DNA of 64,000 bases from Bacillaceae bacterium (GCA_017656255.1 JACDOE010000006.1:62001-126000); one strand, 5' to 3'; shown: positions 30,229-39,956, counted from the stretch's first letter. The notes: a model not told the origin generated them from the letters alone. A program made the numbers and translations.

Positions 30229-32538
30229 TTGTACGATCAGGATCAAACGGTATATTTTCCAGAGGACATTCGTGAGGATGTTCTTTTATTTGACCTTTTT
30301 GAGTTAAAAGCGTTTTTCCAGGCGATTATTATCTTTGTTGTTGCCTTGATTTTGTTTGTATTCATCCCTATCCCGATAGGGTTCCGTTTGTTGTTTATCT
30401 TATTGCCGGCATTTATTCTCATACTCGCTGTTGCCTTTGATTTGCCGGTATATTTGAAAAAACGAAGAAGATACAAACGTGAACCGGCAATCAGAACGGC
30501 TGAAGGCGGGAAGAATACAACTTCCGTTTATTTTCCCATAACCGGGATAGATGGCCCGTTTGTTGAATTTCAATCGGGGGACTGGGCAGTGTTTATCCGA
30601 TGCGCCCCCCCTCCATGGGATTATCTGCCGAGTATGGAGCGGTTCAGCCAGGCATGGGGATTTCAAAAGTTACTGAGAAGCCTTCACAGTGAAGGCGCTG
30701 AATTATTAATTACTTCCGAGGAAGAATTGGATTTACAAATCGATGAATGGCAACATCAAGAATCGACTTATGCGTCTTTCTCACCCGGACTTAAAGAGCT
30801 TGGATTATCTCGTGTTCAGTTGCAACGGGATATGGCTGAACAAGGAATGATCAAAAAAACATATTATCTCTTGCGGATTACGATTTCACCATCCCAATTG
30901 CAACTGGGGAAAAACGTGACGGAAAACGTCCAACTCATAAAAGAGAAGCTGCAACGTTTATCCGGGATTGCGGTTCAAACCCTGTCAGAGATGAATATTC
31001 AAACGGCTGTTATTGCGGGAAGTGCTTTGGAGGAAGTCGTACTCAGGCAATTTGATCCTTTGCTTTGGAGAAAGAAGCGAATCGGGGATAAAAATCAAGG
31101 CAAGAGTCAAATCTGGGATCAGATCCTGCAACAGCCTTCCCAGACACAGTTTGAAGAAACCAGGCAAGCAAATGTAAATCGCAAAGGCCATACAGGAAAT
31201 AAGGGAGGCTCCTGGTGGAAGGAACTCATGCAGCCGTTCCAGGAAAGAGTCTCACTTCAAAAGTTTGCGCGGAGCATCAAGCATCGTAAAGAAGAAAAAC
31301 AACGAATGCATGAAGAATATCAAAGGGAGGTTTTGAGTCGATTGAACAGGCATCAGTTCAATAGGCAAGTTTTGAACGAAGGAAACCAGCCAGTTTTTTT
31401 GCTGGTCAATAACAGAGGGGAAACAACCATAGATGATCATCGCATTCAGGTGATAACACCGGGTATGATCGAGGCAGGCATGTATGAACTGGAAACGGGG
31501 ATATTGATTTGGGATGACGAAGTGAGTATTGACCATATTCCTTCATTCCAGTCCCATTTTCCAAATTGTAAAATGTATGTTCTATATGAAGATGAAATGC
31601 AGGCAGTAAAAGTCAGGGAGTACGGGGTGGCTGGAGTGATTCCAAAACCGTTAACCGCTGAAAAAATAGAAAGGTTAACGGGTGGTGATCTTGTTACTGA
31701 GAATCGTTTGGACTTCATGGAAGAACCAAATGAAGAGCCTCCGTCACCCTTTCGGTTTGACATGAAAATCCCTTCTAAACATACCCTGGTCTTTATTTCA
31801 CCGAAAGGGGGTGTCGGCCAATCACTCTTAGCGGTTTCAACAGCTGAGGAGATTAAACGCATGTCTGGAGGAAGAGTCTGTGTTGTGGACATGGATGAGC
31901 CTTTTGGAAACATAGGCTCTTTTTTTTATGGATCCGAATACCGTCCATCCATTAAAGATTGGGTTCGGGCCGGAGAAATGATGAGCGAAAGAGAAGCGTT
32001 GTCTCTCCTTCATGAGCATCCTGAAGGGTTTTATATTTTACCGGTGAGCCGGGGAGAACGTCTTATAACACGGGACCTTCTCCAAAAAGTGATGCATCAC
32101 ATCTATCAATTTTTTGACTGGGTGATCATTGATGCCGGTACTGACTGGAACGGCAACACAATTCAAATTCTTCAATGGGCTTCCTCCATATTTTTGGTTA
32201 CGGAGGAGGATGTCATCGCCATTCGTGATACGCAGGATGCCCTGGGATTTATTCGAAAAGCAGGCATTTCCACGGATAAAGTAAAGGTTGTGGTAGGGAA
32301 ATCACGTGGAGAGATGGATCCGGAGACTATTCGAGAATTTTTACATCTCCCCGTTCTCCCTCCTGTCCCCGAATTGAAGGAGGTAAGGGAAGCAATAGGA
32401 GAGGGTTACATTCCTTCCGAAGTGGTCCCGAAATATCAAATGGCCATTGAAAACATTTTGTCAGCGGTTATGCCTGTTCCATATGCAGATGGACATGGCA
32501 GCATTATTCAATCTATTAAGAAACGAATGACGAGGTGA
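30229..32538 (+). CDS. Membrane-anchored TadZ/CpaE-like protein with variant P-loop
   Basis: A 769-residue protein with two membrane helices near residues 25-65, a long soluble region, a receiver-like segment (about 390-480) and a MinD/ParA-type C-terminal domain. The deviant Walker A reads SPKGGVGQSLLAV, with Gln in place of the conserved Lys before Ser, so ATP binding may be lost. VVDMDEPFGNIGSFF and VIIDAGTDWNG are preserved. TadZ proteins place the Tad pilus at a site in the cell; this could be an anchor or partner of the next, intact TadZ. The TTG at 30229 follows GGGGAGGAGG; the earlier ATG lies in the terminator. Confidence 0.7.
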   Translation: MYDQDQTVYFPEDIREDVLLFDLFELKAFFQAIIIFVVALILFVFIPIPIGFRLLFILLPAFILILAVAFDLPVYLKKRRRYKREPAIRTAEGGKNTTSVYFPITGIDGPFVEFQSGDWAVFIRCAPPPWDYLPSMERFSQAWGFQKLLRSLHSEGAELLITSEEELDLQIDEWQHQESTYASFSPGLKELGLSRVQLQRDMAEQGMIKKTYYLLRITISPSQLQLGKNVTENVQLIKEKLQRLSGIAVQTLSEMNIQTAVIAGSALEEVVLRQFDPLLWRKKRIGDKNQGKSQIWDQILQQPSQTQFEETRQANVNRKGHTGNKGGSWWKELMQPFQERVSLQKFARSIKHRKEEKQRMHEEYQREVLSRLNRHQFNRQVLNEGNQPVFLLVNNRGETTIDDHRIQVITPGMIEAGMYELETGILIWDDEVSIDHIPSFQSHFPNCKMYVLYEDEMQAVKVREYGVAGVIPKPLTAEKIERLTGGDLVTENRLDFMEEPNEEPPSPFRFDMKIPSKHTLVFISPKGGVGQSLLAVSTAEEIKRMSGGRVCVVDMDEPFGNIGSFFYGSEYRPSIKDWVRAGEMMSEREALSLLHEHPEGFYILPVSRGERLITRDLLQKVMHHIYQFFDWVIIDAGTDWNGNTIQILQWASSIFLVTEEDVIAIRDTQDALGFIRKAGISTDKVKVVVGKSRGEMDPETIREFLHLPVLPPVPELKEVREAIGEGYIPSEVVPKYQMAIENILSAVMPVPYADGHGSIIQSIKKRMTR

Positions 32539-32555
32539 GAAAGAAGGTGGATATC

Positions 32556-33884
32556 GTGAAAATTGTGTTGGCCACTTTGCATTTGAAATTGAATGAGGCC
32601 TTACACAGAGATGATCAATTAGTTATTCAGGGGGAAGTCGATTCGTTACGTGACCTGGCTTTACACCTGAAAACAAAGGAGCCGGATGTTGTAATCATCA
32701 ATCCGGATCTGAATGGATTGCAGGACAATGCGAATGTCACTTTAAAAGAGGTCTTGATGCAGCTGCATGAACAGAAAATTCGCCCGATCGTCCTGTTGGG
32801 GGAGGAAAGGGATGATTTGGATACGCTTCTGGAAACCCACACCTGGGATTTCTTGATCGCGCCTTTTAAAGTAAAGGATGTGAAAGAACTGATTTTTAAT
32901 ACCCGTAGCAAGAATGATGCTGAAGAGTACTTAAGGCGAAAGGGGGTGACAGCAAATATGGATGAGGAAGAAATCGTTTTTTCTTCGGAAACAAAGCATG
33001 TTCAAGAGCCATCAGAAGCCATTGATTTTTTTGGTGTCGCCAGTCAACGTGAACCTAATTGGAAACCTGTTGAATCAGGCGTCTCCGGATTTGGACAGTC
33101 GAAAGTTTTTTCCATTACATCTTCCAAGGGCGGTGTAGGAAAAAGTACACTGGCCGTCAACATCGCAGGTTGGTTTGCCAAAAACGGATTCAAGACGGTG
33201 ATTGTAGATGGTGATGTCTATCAGGGTAACATTTCAACTATGATGAAGGTGCGTTCGGCTTTAACCCTGGTCGATTGGGACCACTTACCGAAGAGGTTGG
33301 ATCAAGAGACCGTTTTGCGATCGCTGGTGAGACACGCAAGTGGTCTCTACATTTTACCGTCCCCGGTTAATTATGTGGGGGCACCGGTGGCCAGAGACCT
33401 GTATTTAAAAATCATTGAAAATCTAAAACAATACTTTCAGGTTGTGATTGTGGATCTGGATCCGAAAATCACGGTTGGATCCCTGGCCGTGATGGAAGCT
33501 TCCGATCATGTCTTTTTTGTTAACACACCAGATGAGCATGGTCTTGAACGCTGCTCGGCCACAATCAATCAGATTGCCGGCCATATTGACCCTGGAAAAC
33601 TGTCTTTAGTTCTGAATGATCGAGATAATGTCTTTCAGTCTGGTGACGAGTTTGTATATAAGCAAAGTGTTCCTCACCAGGTTGAATTAGCTGTGTTAAA
33701 ACATTCTCCGGAACTGAGAAAGAAGATTGGGGATGGCCAGCCGTTGATCCTTGCCAAACCTAACTGTCGTTATTGTAAGGAACTCAATCATGTGATTCAG
33801 GAGATAACAGGTATAGAAAACATGAATACAGATAAGAAACCGAAGCGCTGGAACAGGCGCTTCTTTTCTTTGTTAAGGAGGTGA
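32556..33884 (+). CDS. tadZ: TadZ/CpaE-like pilus-localising ATPase
   Basis: A 442-residue protein: atypical receiver domain (residues 1-120, IVLATLHLKLNEALHRDDQL at the start) followed by a ParA/MinD ATPase with intact Walker A SSKGGVGKSTLAVNIAGWFA and VIVDGDVYQGN. This is the CpaE/TadZ organisation, which polarly localises the Tad secretion machine. The GTG at 32556 lies six bases after GAAGGTGG; upstream GTGs are poorer. It begins 17 bp after the previous stop. Confidence 0.82.
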   Translation: MKIVLATLHLKLNEALHRDDQLVIQGEVDSLRDLALHLKTKEPDVVIINPDLNGLQDNANVTLKEVLMQLHEQKIRPIVLLGEERDDLDTLLETHTWDFLIAPFKVKDVKELIFNTRSKNDAEEYLRRKGVTANMDEEEIVFSSETKHVQEPSEAIDFFGVASQREPNWKPVESGVSGFGQSKVFSITSSKGGVGKSTLAVNIAGWFAKNGFKTVIVDGDVYQGNISTMMKVRSALTLVDWDHLPKRLDQETVLRSLVRHASGLYILPSPVNYVGAPVARDLYLKIIENLKQYFQVVIVDLDPKITVGSLAVMEASDHVFFVNTPDEHGLERCSATINQIAGHIDPGKLSLVLNDRDNVFQSGDEFVYKQSVPHQVELAVLKHSPELRKKIGDGQPLILAKPNCRYCKELNHVIQEITGIENMNTDKKPKRWNRRFFSLLRR

Positions 33885-33890
33885 TGAACC

Positions 33891-34613
33891 ATGAAGATGA
33901 AACGAAAAAGCACGTTGTTTCTGATGCTGGGGATTGTGCTGGCAGCCGTTGTCGCTTTTCAGTATCAGGCAATGGTGGAAAACGTCAAGCAGGAAGCGTA
34001 TGTGGTGGTTGCAAAGGAAGAAATCAAGCCTTATACCAAAATCGAGAAGGACATGCTCGATATTCAGCGCAGGCCGGTTCGCTCTATTCAGGAGGGAACA
34101 TATACCTCTGTTGAAGACGTTATGGGGAAATACAGTTTTAGTCATTTGCTCCCGGGAGATATGATACGGACAGGTCATATCATCGAGGAAAATGCCACAT
34201 TGACGGGATTACTGCACAGTTTACGCGATGGCTCACTGATCGGGATCGCGGTACCACTCAGTCAAACTGATGTGGGGCCACAAATTCAGCCCGGAGATTT
34301 TATTCATCTCCTAGGGCTGATCACCATGCCCAACAATGTCATTGATTCTAAATATGTCGCGGAATATGTACCGGTACTGGCCAAGAAAGACGGAAGCAAC
34401 GGGGAATCAAGAGTTTACCTGGCTGTGCCCAAGAAAGATTTCCCGGATATCGGAAAGGCCATCGAGGCTGGACGTATTCGTGCCGCCATTGCTCAGAAAC
34501 ATTATCAGGAAATCGAGAAGGAAATGGAACAGGAGTTGAACTTGAGGAGTAAGGTTCAACAAACCGAGGAAGAGGAAGAATCCAGTGAGAAGGGGGGAGA
34601 ACAAAATGAGTAA
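33891..34613 (+). CDS. cpaB: CpaB/RcpC-like pilus assembly protein
   Basis: A 240-residue protein with one N-terminal membrane helix and a SAF domain (YVVVAKEEIKPYTKIEKDML, LLPGDMIRTGHI, GIAVPLSQTDVGPQIQPGDF), the standard CpaB layout. It sits outside the membrane and binds peptidoglycan or scaffolds the Tad channel. AAGGAGGTGATG precedes the ATG. It overlaps tadA by 8 bp. Confidence 0.85.
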   Translation: MKMKRKSTLFLMLGIVLAAVVAFQYQAMVENVKQEAYVVVAKEEIKPYTKIEKDMLDIQRRPVRSIQEGTYTSVEDVMGKYSFSHLLPGDMIRTGHIIEENATLTGLLHSLRDGSLIGIAVPLSQTDVGPQIQPGDFIHLLGLITMPNNVIDSKYVAEYVPVLAKKDGSNGESRVYLAVPKKDFPDIGKAIEAGRIRAAIAQKHYQEIEKEMEQELNLRSKVQQTEEEEESSEKGGEQNE

Positions 34614-36087
34614 GTTGTGGGACATTTTATCTGCAGCTGAAGAAGAGGAGAAAGAAACTGCCAAAGTGCTCTCACAAACCATTCAGACGACATCGGAAGA
34701 GTTGATTCAATATCAGGAAGAGATGTTAGAGTTACTTCGCAGGGATTTGAACACAGATACGTCTCAATTGAATCGTGATGGGATGCGACTTTACCTGATG
34801 GAGTTGGGGCGTAACAGTGATCGTATTCCGGATGAAACCACGTTGAAAGAAGTGGTGGATTCCATCCTGGATGATATGTACGGGTATGGGCCGGCCCAGG
34901 AGTACATGGAAGATCCGGATGTGACGGATGTCAGAATTATGGGGCCTCACGTCATCGAATATAAGAAGAATGGTAAATATTATCGGGCCGATAAGGCGGG
35001 ATTTCGTGATGAGGACCATCTTTTTAATTGGCTGACCAACAAATTGTCTCTTACCGGTCGCCGCTTCGATCGGTCCGAAATAACTGTCAATGCCCTCCTG
35101 CCGGATGGTTCCCGGCTCCATGCTGTTACGGATATTTCCGGATACAGTTACTGGTCAGAAGATGGCTTTCATAAAATTGAGCCTTCAACCATTGTGACCA
35201 TCCGGAAATTCGTCAAGTTTTTTACACCGGAGGAACTGGTGAAACGAAACTTCATGGCTTCCATTATGATGGATTATCTGGCCTTAACGACAAAGATTCG
35301 CTGGACCACGTTATTTGCGGGTGGAATGGGAACCGGTAAAACCACAACCATGAACACGATATTCTCCTTTATCCAGGATAATCACAAGAACGGGGTATTG
35401 GAGGAAGCTCCGGAGCTTCAACCCAAACACAACAATGTGATTCGCTTATGGGAACGACAAAAGAACGTTCAGGGGAAAGGCGAATATACCATTCGGCAAA
35501 TGCTTAAAGAAGCGCTGCGAATGGATTTAAATCGCATTTTTATTGCCGAATTGCGGGATCAGATTGCCTATTATTTTCTTCAGGCTATTATTAATGGCCA
35601 CCCCGGAAGTATGAGTACCATCCATGCCAATTCTGCAAGGGCCACTATCCTGAGATTAATTGCTCTGGCCATGTCGGCCCCTGAAGCGAATCGTTTTGAT
35701 GTTCTGGGGATGATTCAGGAGGGCGTTCAACAGATTGTCCAGTTGGAAAAAACGGACGAAGATGAAAAACTGACAGCTGAGATTTGTGAAATCGAGGGTA
35801 TATCGGGGGATGGCATCAATCTGCGCGATGTTTTCACAGTGGAGTTCAATGAGGATGGGACCTGGTACTGGAAGTTTCATGGTTTGAGTGACAAATTGCT
35901 CAAACAGGCACGCCGTCAACGAATGGAAGTTCCTCAGTCGTTACTGGAAGCAGATAAATATGTCAAGGAATCCGGTTCTCCTTTTCTGTGCGGGGAATAT
36001 GCCCCTCGGCATCCGTCAACGAATCAGGAAGTTAAGAAACAGGGGCCGAAAGGGAAAATTAACAAAGAAGTCATGCTCGATGTGTAA
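34606..36087 (+). CDS. tadA: TadA/CpaF secretion ATPase (VirB11 family)
   Basis: A 493-residue protein. Walker A is FAGGMGTGKTTTMNTIF; the Asp box and Walker B region reads RMDLNRIFIAELRD; the His box is GHPGSMSTIHANSARAT. The N-terminal domain has YGPAQEYMEDPDVTDVRIMG, typical of CpaF. It is a hexameric cytoplasmic ATPase that drives Tad pilus assembly. A ribosome site (AAGGGGGGAG) precedes the ATG at 34606. Confidence 0.93.
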   Translation: MSKLWDILSAAEEEEKETAKVLSQTIQTTSEELIQYQEEMLELLRRDLNTDTSQLNRDGMRLYLMELGRNSDRIPDETTLKEVVDSILDDMYGYGPAQEYMEDPDVTDVRIMGPHVIEYKKNGKYYRADKAGFRDEDHLFNWLTNKLSLTGRRFDRSEITVNALLPDGSRLHAVTDISGYSYWSEDGFHKIEPSTIVTIRKFVKFFTPEELVKRNFMASIMMDYLALTTKIRWTTLFAGGMGTGKTTTMNTIFSFIQDNHKNGVLEEAPELQPKHNNVIRLWERQKNVQGKGEYTIRQMLKEALRMDLNRIFIAELRDQIAYYFLQAIINGHPGSMSTIHANSARATILRLIALAMSAPEANRFDVLGMIQEGVQQIVQLEKTDEDEKLTAEICEIEGISGDGINLRDVFTVEFNEDGTWYWKFHGLSDKLLKQARRQRMEVPQSLLEADKYVKESGSPFLCGEYAPRHPSTNQEVKKQGPKGKINKEVMLDV

Positions 36088-36099
36088 GGGGGGAGATCA

Positions 36100-36975
36100 T
36101 TGGAAGGTTTTTTACTTTTTCTCGTATTCTTTCTCATCGTTCTGGCAATCCGTTTTCGCCGAATCGAGAGAGATCAGCGTTTGTTGTCTCGATTATCTGG
36201 TGCAAAACCACTGAAGAGAAAAAACAGAAAAAATGTGTTTCACTTTATCGAGCAGAAGGCTTATGAAGCACGAATCGATTTATCTCCCAAATATATTCGT
36301 GTATTGCTGCTCGTCATTGTCATTGTTGGTTTTTGGCTGGTCTCGGCCGCAACCAACCCTGTCTTGGGGCTTTTTCTTGGCCCGATTACGGGAATAGGTG
36401 GTTTTCTGATTATCATTTCGGCTCTGGGAGAATGGAATAAAAAGCAGTTCACAAAAGATTTTATGAAGGCTCTCAGTATCGGTTCCAGTGTTCTTAGAGC
36501 AAATGGTACCCTGGGCAGCTGGATTAATGTGACCCTGGAGTTAATAGACAGTGGGTTTTTGCACCGGGAATTTAAAATTGTGAAGTACCAAATAGATAGA
36601 TTGGGGCTATCTCCGGTGGAAGCTCTTGAATCGATGGCGGAACGCATTAATGTCCCGTATCTGGATTATTTTATGATGTCCATTCGCCTGACATCCCGGG
36701 AGGGCGGTGACATCACGGAGTTGTTTGATGACATTCGACGCCGGATCAAAAACGAGATTCGGTTTCAGAAAAAAGTCATGGCCCGAACTTCATCCATGAG
36801 GAAAATTGTCTGGTTTGTCGGTGCTGTTCCGATCGGATTGCTACTGATTTTCTGGGACACAATTATTTCACTCATTGATGCCTTTCCTGCATTTTTGGGG
36901 ATGGTCCTGTTCAATGTGGTCATGATGGGGATCGGGATCCTGGTCGTCAAAAGATCGGTGAAACTTCATGTTTGA
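36100..36975 (+). CDS. tadB: TadB-like inner-membrane platform protein
   Basis: A 291-residue type II secretion F-domain protein with helices near residues 1-15, 65-110 and 235-285, and the central helical bundle ALSIGSSVLRANGTLGSWIN to LTSREGGDITELFDDIRRRI. It forms the platform with TadC beneath the Tad ATPase. The TTG start follows GGGGGGAG. The 3' end overlaps the next gene by 8 bp. Confidence 0.87.
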   Translation: MEGFLLFLVFFLIVLAIRFRRIERDQRLLSRLSGAKPLKRKNRKNVFHFIEQKAYEARIDLSPKYIRVLLLVIVIVGFWLVSAATNPVLGLFLGPITGIGGFLIIISALGEWNKKQFTKDFMKALSIGSSVLRANGTLGSWINVTLELIDSGFLHREFKIVKYQIDRLGLSPVEALESMAERINVPYLDYFMMSIRLTSREGGDITELFDDIRRRIKNEIRFQKKVMARTSSMRKIVWFVGAVPIGLLLIFWDTIISLIDAFPAFLGMVLFNVVMMGIGILVVKRSVKLHV

Positions 36976-37402
36976 TATCTTTCGGTCCCGGGTGCTGACG
37001 AAAAACTATATGTGTGTAAAAAAGGGGGACACCATCCAGATCCATCATACATCGGTTCCCTTTTTGTTTTATTGGGCTGATCGAAAAAAGTTTTTAAGGC
37101 AACGTCAAATGGCGTATGAAAAGCTGGCCAAAAAACTTCATAGTCACAGCAGGTTTTATTCTTCGGTCAGGTGGATCACGGGAAAGAGTATCTGGATCGA
37201 TTATGAAAGGGAGTTTAACGATGTTACTCTTAAAAAATTAAGTCTCTGGGATCAATTCGGGGATATGATATTACGCATGTTGAACCTAAGGAACTGGACC
37301 ACATTACGCTGGTCTATTTTTTTTGTTCCACTTTGGACCCGAGAATATAAGAAGTTTAAGTGTTCCAGGGAAGAGTTCATTCAGATTTTTGGAAAGGGGT
37401 GA
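36968..37402 (+). CDS. Hypothetical protein within the Tad operon
   Basis: A 144-residue very basic and aromatic protein (WADRKKFLRQRQMAYEKLAK). It overlaps tadB at its start and ends 4 bp before tadC, so it is certainly co-transcribed. It has no clear membrane helix except a weak one near LRWSIFFVPLW. Not a standard Tad component; a cytoplasmic helper specific to this element is possible. Confidence 0.6.
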   Translation: MFDIFRSRVLTKNYMCVKKGDTIQIHHTSVPFLFYWADRKKFLRQRQMAYEKLAKKLHSHSRFYSSVRWITGKSIWIDYEREFNDVTLKKLSLWDQFGDMILRMLNLRNWTTLRWSIFFVPLWTREYKKFKCSREEFIQIFGKG

Positions 37403-37406
37403 TTTT

Positions 37407-38267
37407 TTGCAAGAAGGAGTACTTGTATTTTTGACGCTTAGTATGTTCATCCTCTGGTTCAGCTTGAAAAAGGATGAACGGATCCAGATGATGTATAACC
37501 GTTTGGTCAAGGTGGAATTGCAGAAAGGGAACGTCAGGCGCGGAAGGCTGCTTCTCCGAATCATCCGCAATATTTTTCAGCCGTGGCTGCCCGGAAAAAG
37601 ATATATGGGAAAATGGGAAAGGCATCTGATCCAAGCCGGTGGGTTTGGCGGAGGATGGACAGCAGAAGAATTTTTTATCCTCCGTATCTTAATGGGGGCC
37701 GGTCTCGGATTCTTGATCTATGGGATGAGTGGGAATTTACGAGACAGCCTGTTTTTCTCTCTGGTTGGCTTTTTCTTTCCGGCATTCGTTGTATGGCTGA
37801 AGATCAAAAAAAGGCGCAAAGAAGCCTTAGCTTCATTAAGGCAGCTACTTAAAGTGATGCTTGTGCTGATTGAGCAAAATGCACATTTGAGGGAAGCGCT
37901 TGAGAAAGCGGGTAAAGAAGTGCCTGGATCACTGGGTGAGGTTTTGACAAAAGCATCTGAGTGGTTAAAACGAGGGGAATCGATTCCTGAAACCTTTACC
38001 TGGATAAAAAATCAATTCGGGTTGGATGAACTGGATGAATTTTGTATGGCCATGATATTGGCGGTGCGAAATGGAACACCTGTTGTTGATGTAATCCGGG
38101 AACAGATTCGAACACTTGATGAGGATACAGAAGAACGTGTGGAAGAAGGGATTCAGAATGCTCAACTGAAAGTCTCTTTTTCCATCATGTTCTTTTTCTT
38201 TTTCCCATTCTTTTTTACCGCGGTTATAGCGGGTGCGCTGAGTTTGATGGTTATGGTGAAATCCTAA
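37407..38267 (+). CDS. tadC: TadC-like inner-membrane platform protein
   Basis: A 286-residue T2SSF-domain protein with membrane helices at the N-terminus, around residues 85-135 and at the C-terminus (MFFFFFPFFFTAVIAGALSL), and the conserved LRQLLKVMLVLIEQNAHLRE core. Partner of TadB. The TTG at 37407 follows GGAAAGGGGTGA; the longer frame upstream overlaps the previous gene and is unlikely. Confidence 0.83.
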   Translation: MQEGVLVFLTLSMFILWFSLKKDERIQMMYNRLVKVELQKGNVRRGRLLLRIIRNIFQPWLPGKRYMGKWERHLIQAGGFGGGWTAEEFFILRILMGAGLGFLIYGMSGNLRDSLFFSLVGFFFPAFVVWLKIKKRRKEALASLRQLLKVMLVLIEQNAHLREALEKAGKEVPGSLGEVLTKASEWLKRGESIPETFTWIKNQFGLDELDEFCMAMILAVRNGTPVVDVIREQIRTLDEDTEERVEEGIQNAQLKVSFSIMFFFFFPFFFTAVIAGALSLMVMVKS

Positions 38268-38292
38268 ATCTAAATTCAAGGAGGAAGATAGT

Positions 38293-38517
38293 ATGTTCAG
38301 AAAAATCGTTTTAAGAGGTAAAAGACGATTGGTACAAAAAGTTGTGAAGCGAGTCAGTCAATTGATGCAAAGTGAGCAGGGAATGATTTGGGGTTCGATC
38401 ATTATGGGGCTTCTGGTCATTGGTTATATTCTTTTTACCAATCGGGATACGATTGGCCAGGGAATCACAGACATGTTTGATTACATCTGGACGCAGGCAA
38501 GGACGATTTTTAACTAA
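38293..38517 (+). CDS. Flp-like pilin candidate
   Basis: A 74-residue protein with a basic N-terminal 25 residues, then SEQGMIWGSIIMGLLVIGYI, a Gly followed by a single hydrophobic helix, as in class III prepilins cut by TadV-type peptidases. It sits between tadC and the TadE-like genes, where the major pilin is usual. The leader is longer and more basic than in typical Flp. AAGGAGGAAG precedes the ATG. Confidence 0.65.
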   Translation: MFRKIVLRGKRRLVQKVVKRVSQLMQSEQGMIWGSIIMGLLVIGYILFTNRDTIGQGITDMFDYIWTQARTIFN

Positions 38518-38533
38518 TAAATGAGGTGGTCCG

Positions 38534-38974
38534 ATGTTAAAACGAATGATGCAGGAGGACCGGGGAATTATCGATCTCCCGGTCCTTTATGTTTTTCTGG
38601 TTGTACTTTTTATTGGAATTGGGTTAATCATTGATACCGGAATGGCCATGATATCCAAGTACGATACGGTCATTGTGAGCCGGGAGACGGCACGAATGGC
38701 TGCCATAATCCCCGGCGGAACCTCTGCTGCCCTTAATAAAGCTGAAGAATTGTTTCTGGGGTTTGGAAGGCCACTGAGTCATGATGGCCATACCCTTTTT
38801 GATAAAAGCAGGGATGTTGATATAAACCTTTATGACGGCGAATATGTCACCAGCACGGTCACTTACCGGCATCCCTGGATCATTACCGATATTGGGAAAA
38901 TATTTGGCAGTTCTTCTCCCAGAAGTCCATATGATGCCGTTACAGCCACGACTTCGTTTAGAAGGGAGTGGTGA
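38534..38974 (+). CDS. TadE-like pseudopilin
   Basis: A 146-residue protein with a short leader ending in EDRGIIDLPVLYVFLVVLFI, a single N-terminal membrane helix and an extracellular domain, typical of TadE/TadF minor pilins. ETARMAAIIPGG resembles the conserved segment after the helix. AATGAGGTGG precedes the ATG. Confidence 0.7.
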   Translation: MLKRMMQEDRGIIDLPVLYVFLVVLFIGIGLIIDTGMAMISKYDTVIVSRETARMAAIIPGGTSAALNKAEELFLGFGRPLSHDGHTLFDKSRDVDINLYDGEYVTSTVTYRHPWIITDIGKIFGSSSPRSPYDAVTATTSFRREW

Positions 38975-38980
38975 TTTTTT

Positions 38981-39484
38981 ATGTGGAAACGTATCTGGGA
39001 GAATGAAGAAGGTTCCGTAGGGTATTTGTTTCTCATGTTTACCGTCATGTTTTTGTTGACAATGAATCTGCTGGTTTTTGATATCGGCAAACTGATCATT
39101 GCCAGGGAACAATTACGCAGTGCGGCAGAGGCCGGGGTCCTGGCTGGGAATCAGGAAATTTATCGTGTGGATGAAGCGTGGAATGAATTTGGGGCGCCGC
39201 GTGATTGGGATTATCACATTAAGGATCCGGATGGCCCGAATAAAGCCATGGAAGCTTTTAATAAGAACGTCTCAAACATGGGATTGGAGGATTTTGATAC
39301 GAATGTCGCCCATTCCTTTGCCACGATTCCATCAGCTTCTTCTGTTCAGATGCATGTCTGGGCAGAGGGGGGCTTAGATAACTTTAACAAGGCTAAACAG
39401 GTGTTTTATCATACGCAGCCTTCTGATTCTGTTGAGATCTTTATTCAAACGAGGTCGTTATTTAACGACCCATTGATCCCCTAG
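38981..39484 (+). CDS. TadE/TadG-like pseudopilin
   Basis: A 167-residue protein. NEEGSVGYLFLMFTVMFLLT is a prepilin-like cleavage region plus helix, followed by IAREQLRSAAEAGVLAGNQE, the conserved alanine-rich segment of Tad pseudopilins. It begins 6 bp after the previous stop. Probably a minor pilus subunit. Confidence 0.7.
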   Translation: MWKRIWENEEGSVGYLFLMFTVMFLLTMNLLVFDIGKLIIAREQLRSAAEAGVLAGNQEIYRVDEAWNEFGAPRDWDYHIKDPDGPNKAMEAFNKNVSNMGLEDFDTNVAHSFATIPSASSVQMHVWAEGGLDNFNKAKQVFYHTQPSDSVEIFIQTRSLFNDPLIP

Positions 39485-39497
39485 AAAGGAGGAGATG

Positions 39498-39950
39498 ATG
39501 CTGGTTGAAGGAGTCTTTTATTTATTTTTGATTCTGGCTGCTTATATCGATTTCAAGGAGCGCCGGATACCTAACTGGCTCAATGGTTTAGCAACGGTGG
39601 TGTTGCCCATCGTTGCTTTTTTCTATTCGTCTGAAGACGTTTTGATAGATCAAATGAAGGGAGGGTTTTATGTATTAACTCTGTTTTTAGTTGTTTATGT
39701 TATTTCGTTGTGGCTGCGTGGCAGTCCGGAGATTGGGGCAGGGGATTTAAAGATGGGTTTCTGGTTTGGGTGGGGGGTTGGGTATGCGCAAGTACCTTAT
39801 GTACTACTTTTCTCAATTATATTGATTTTCCTCGTCCGACTTATTATTTGGTTTCAGAAAGGGGCGTGTAAAGCTCCTTTGCCCTATGCACCATCGTTAC
39901 TTTTAATCATAATGATGATGCATTTTTCAAATTTGATTTACGGAGGCTGA
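39498..39950 (+). CDS. tadV: TadV/CpaA-like prepilin peptidase (A24)
   Basis: A 150-residue polytopic protein with the two catalytic Asp motifs of aspartic prepilin peptidases: YIDFKERRIPNW near residue 20 and GAGDLKMG near residue 80. It should cleave the Flp-like and TadE-like leaders at the inner membrane. AAAGGAGGAG favours the ATG at 39498 over that at 39495. Confidence 0.85.
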   Translation: MLVEGVFYLFLILAAYIDFKERRIPNWLNGLATVVLPIVAFFYSSEDVLIDQMKGGFYVLTLFLVVYVISLWLRGSPEIGAGDLKMGFWFGWGVGYAQVPYVLLFSIILIFLVRLIIWFQKGACKAPLPYAPSLLLIIMMMHFSNLIYGG

Positions 39951-39956
39951 TAAAAG

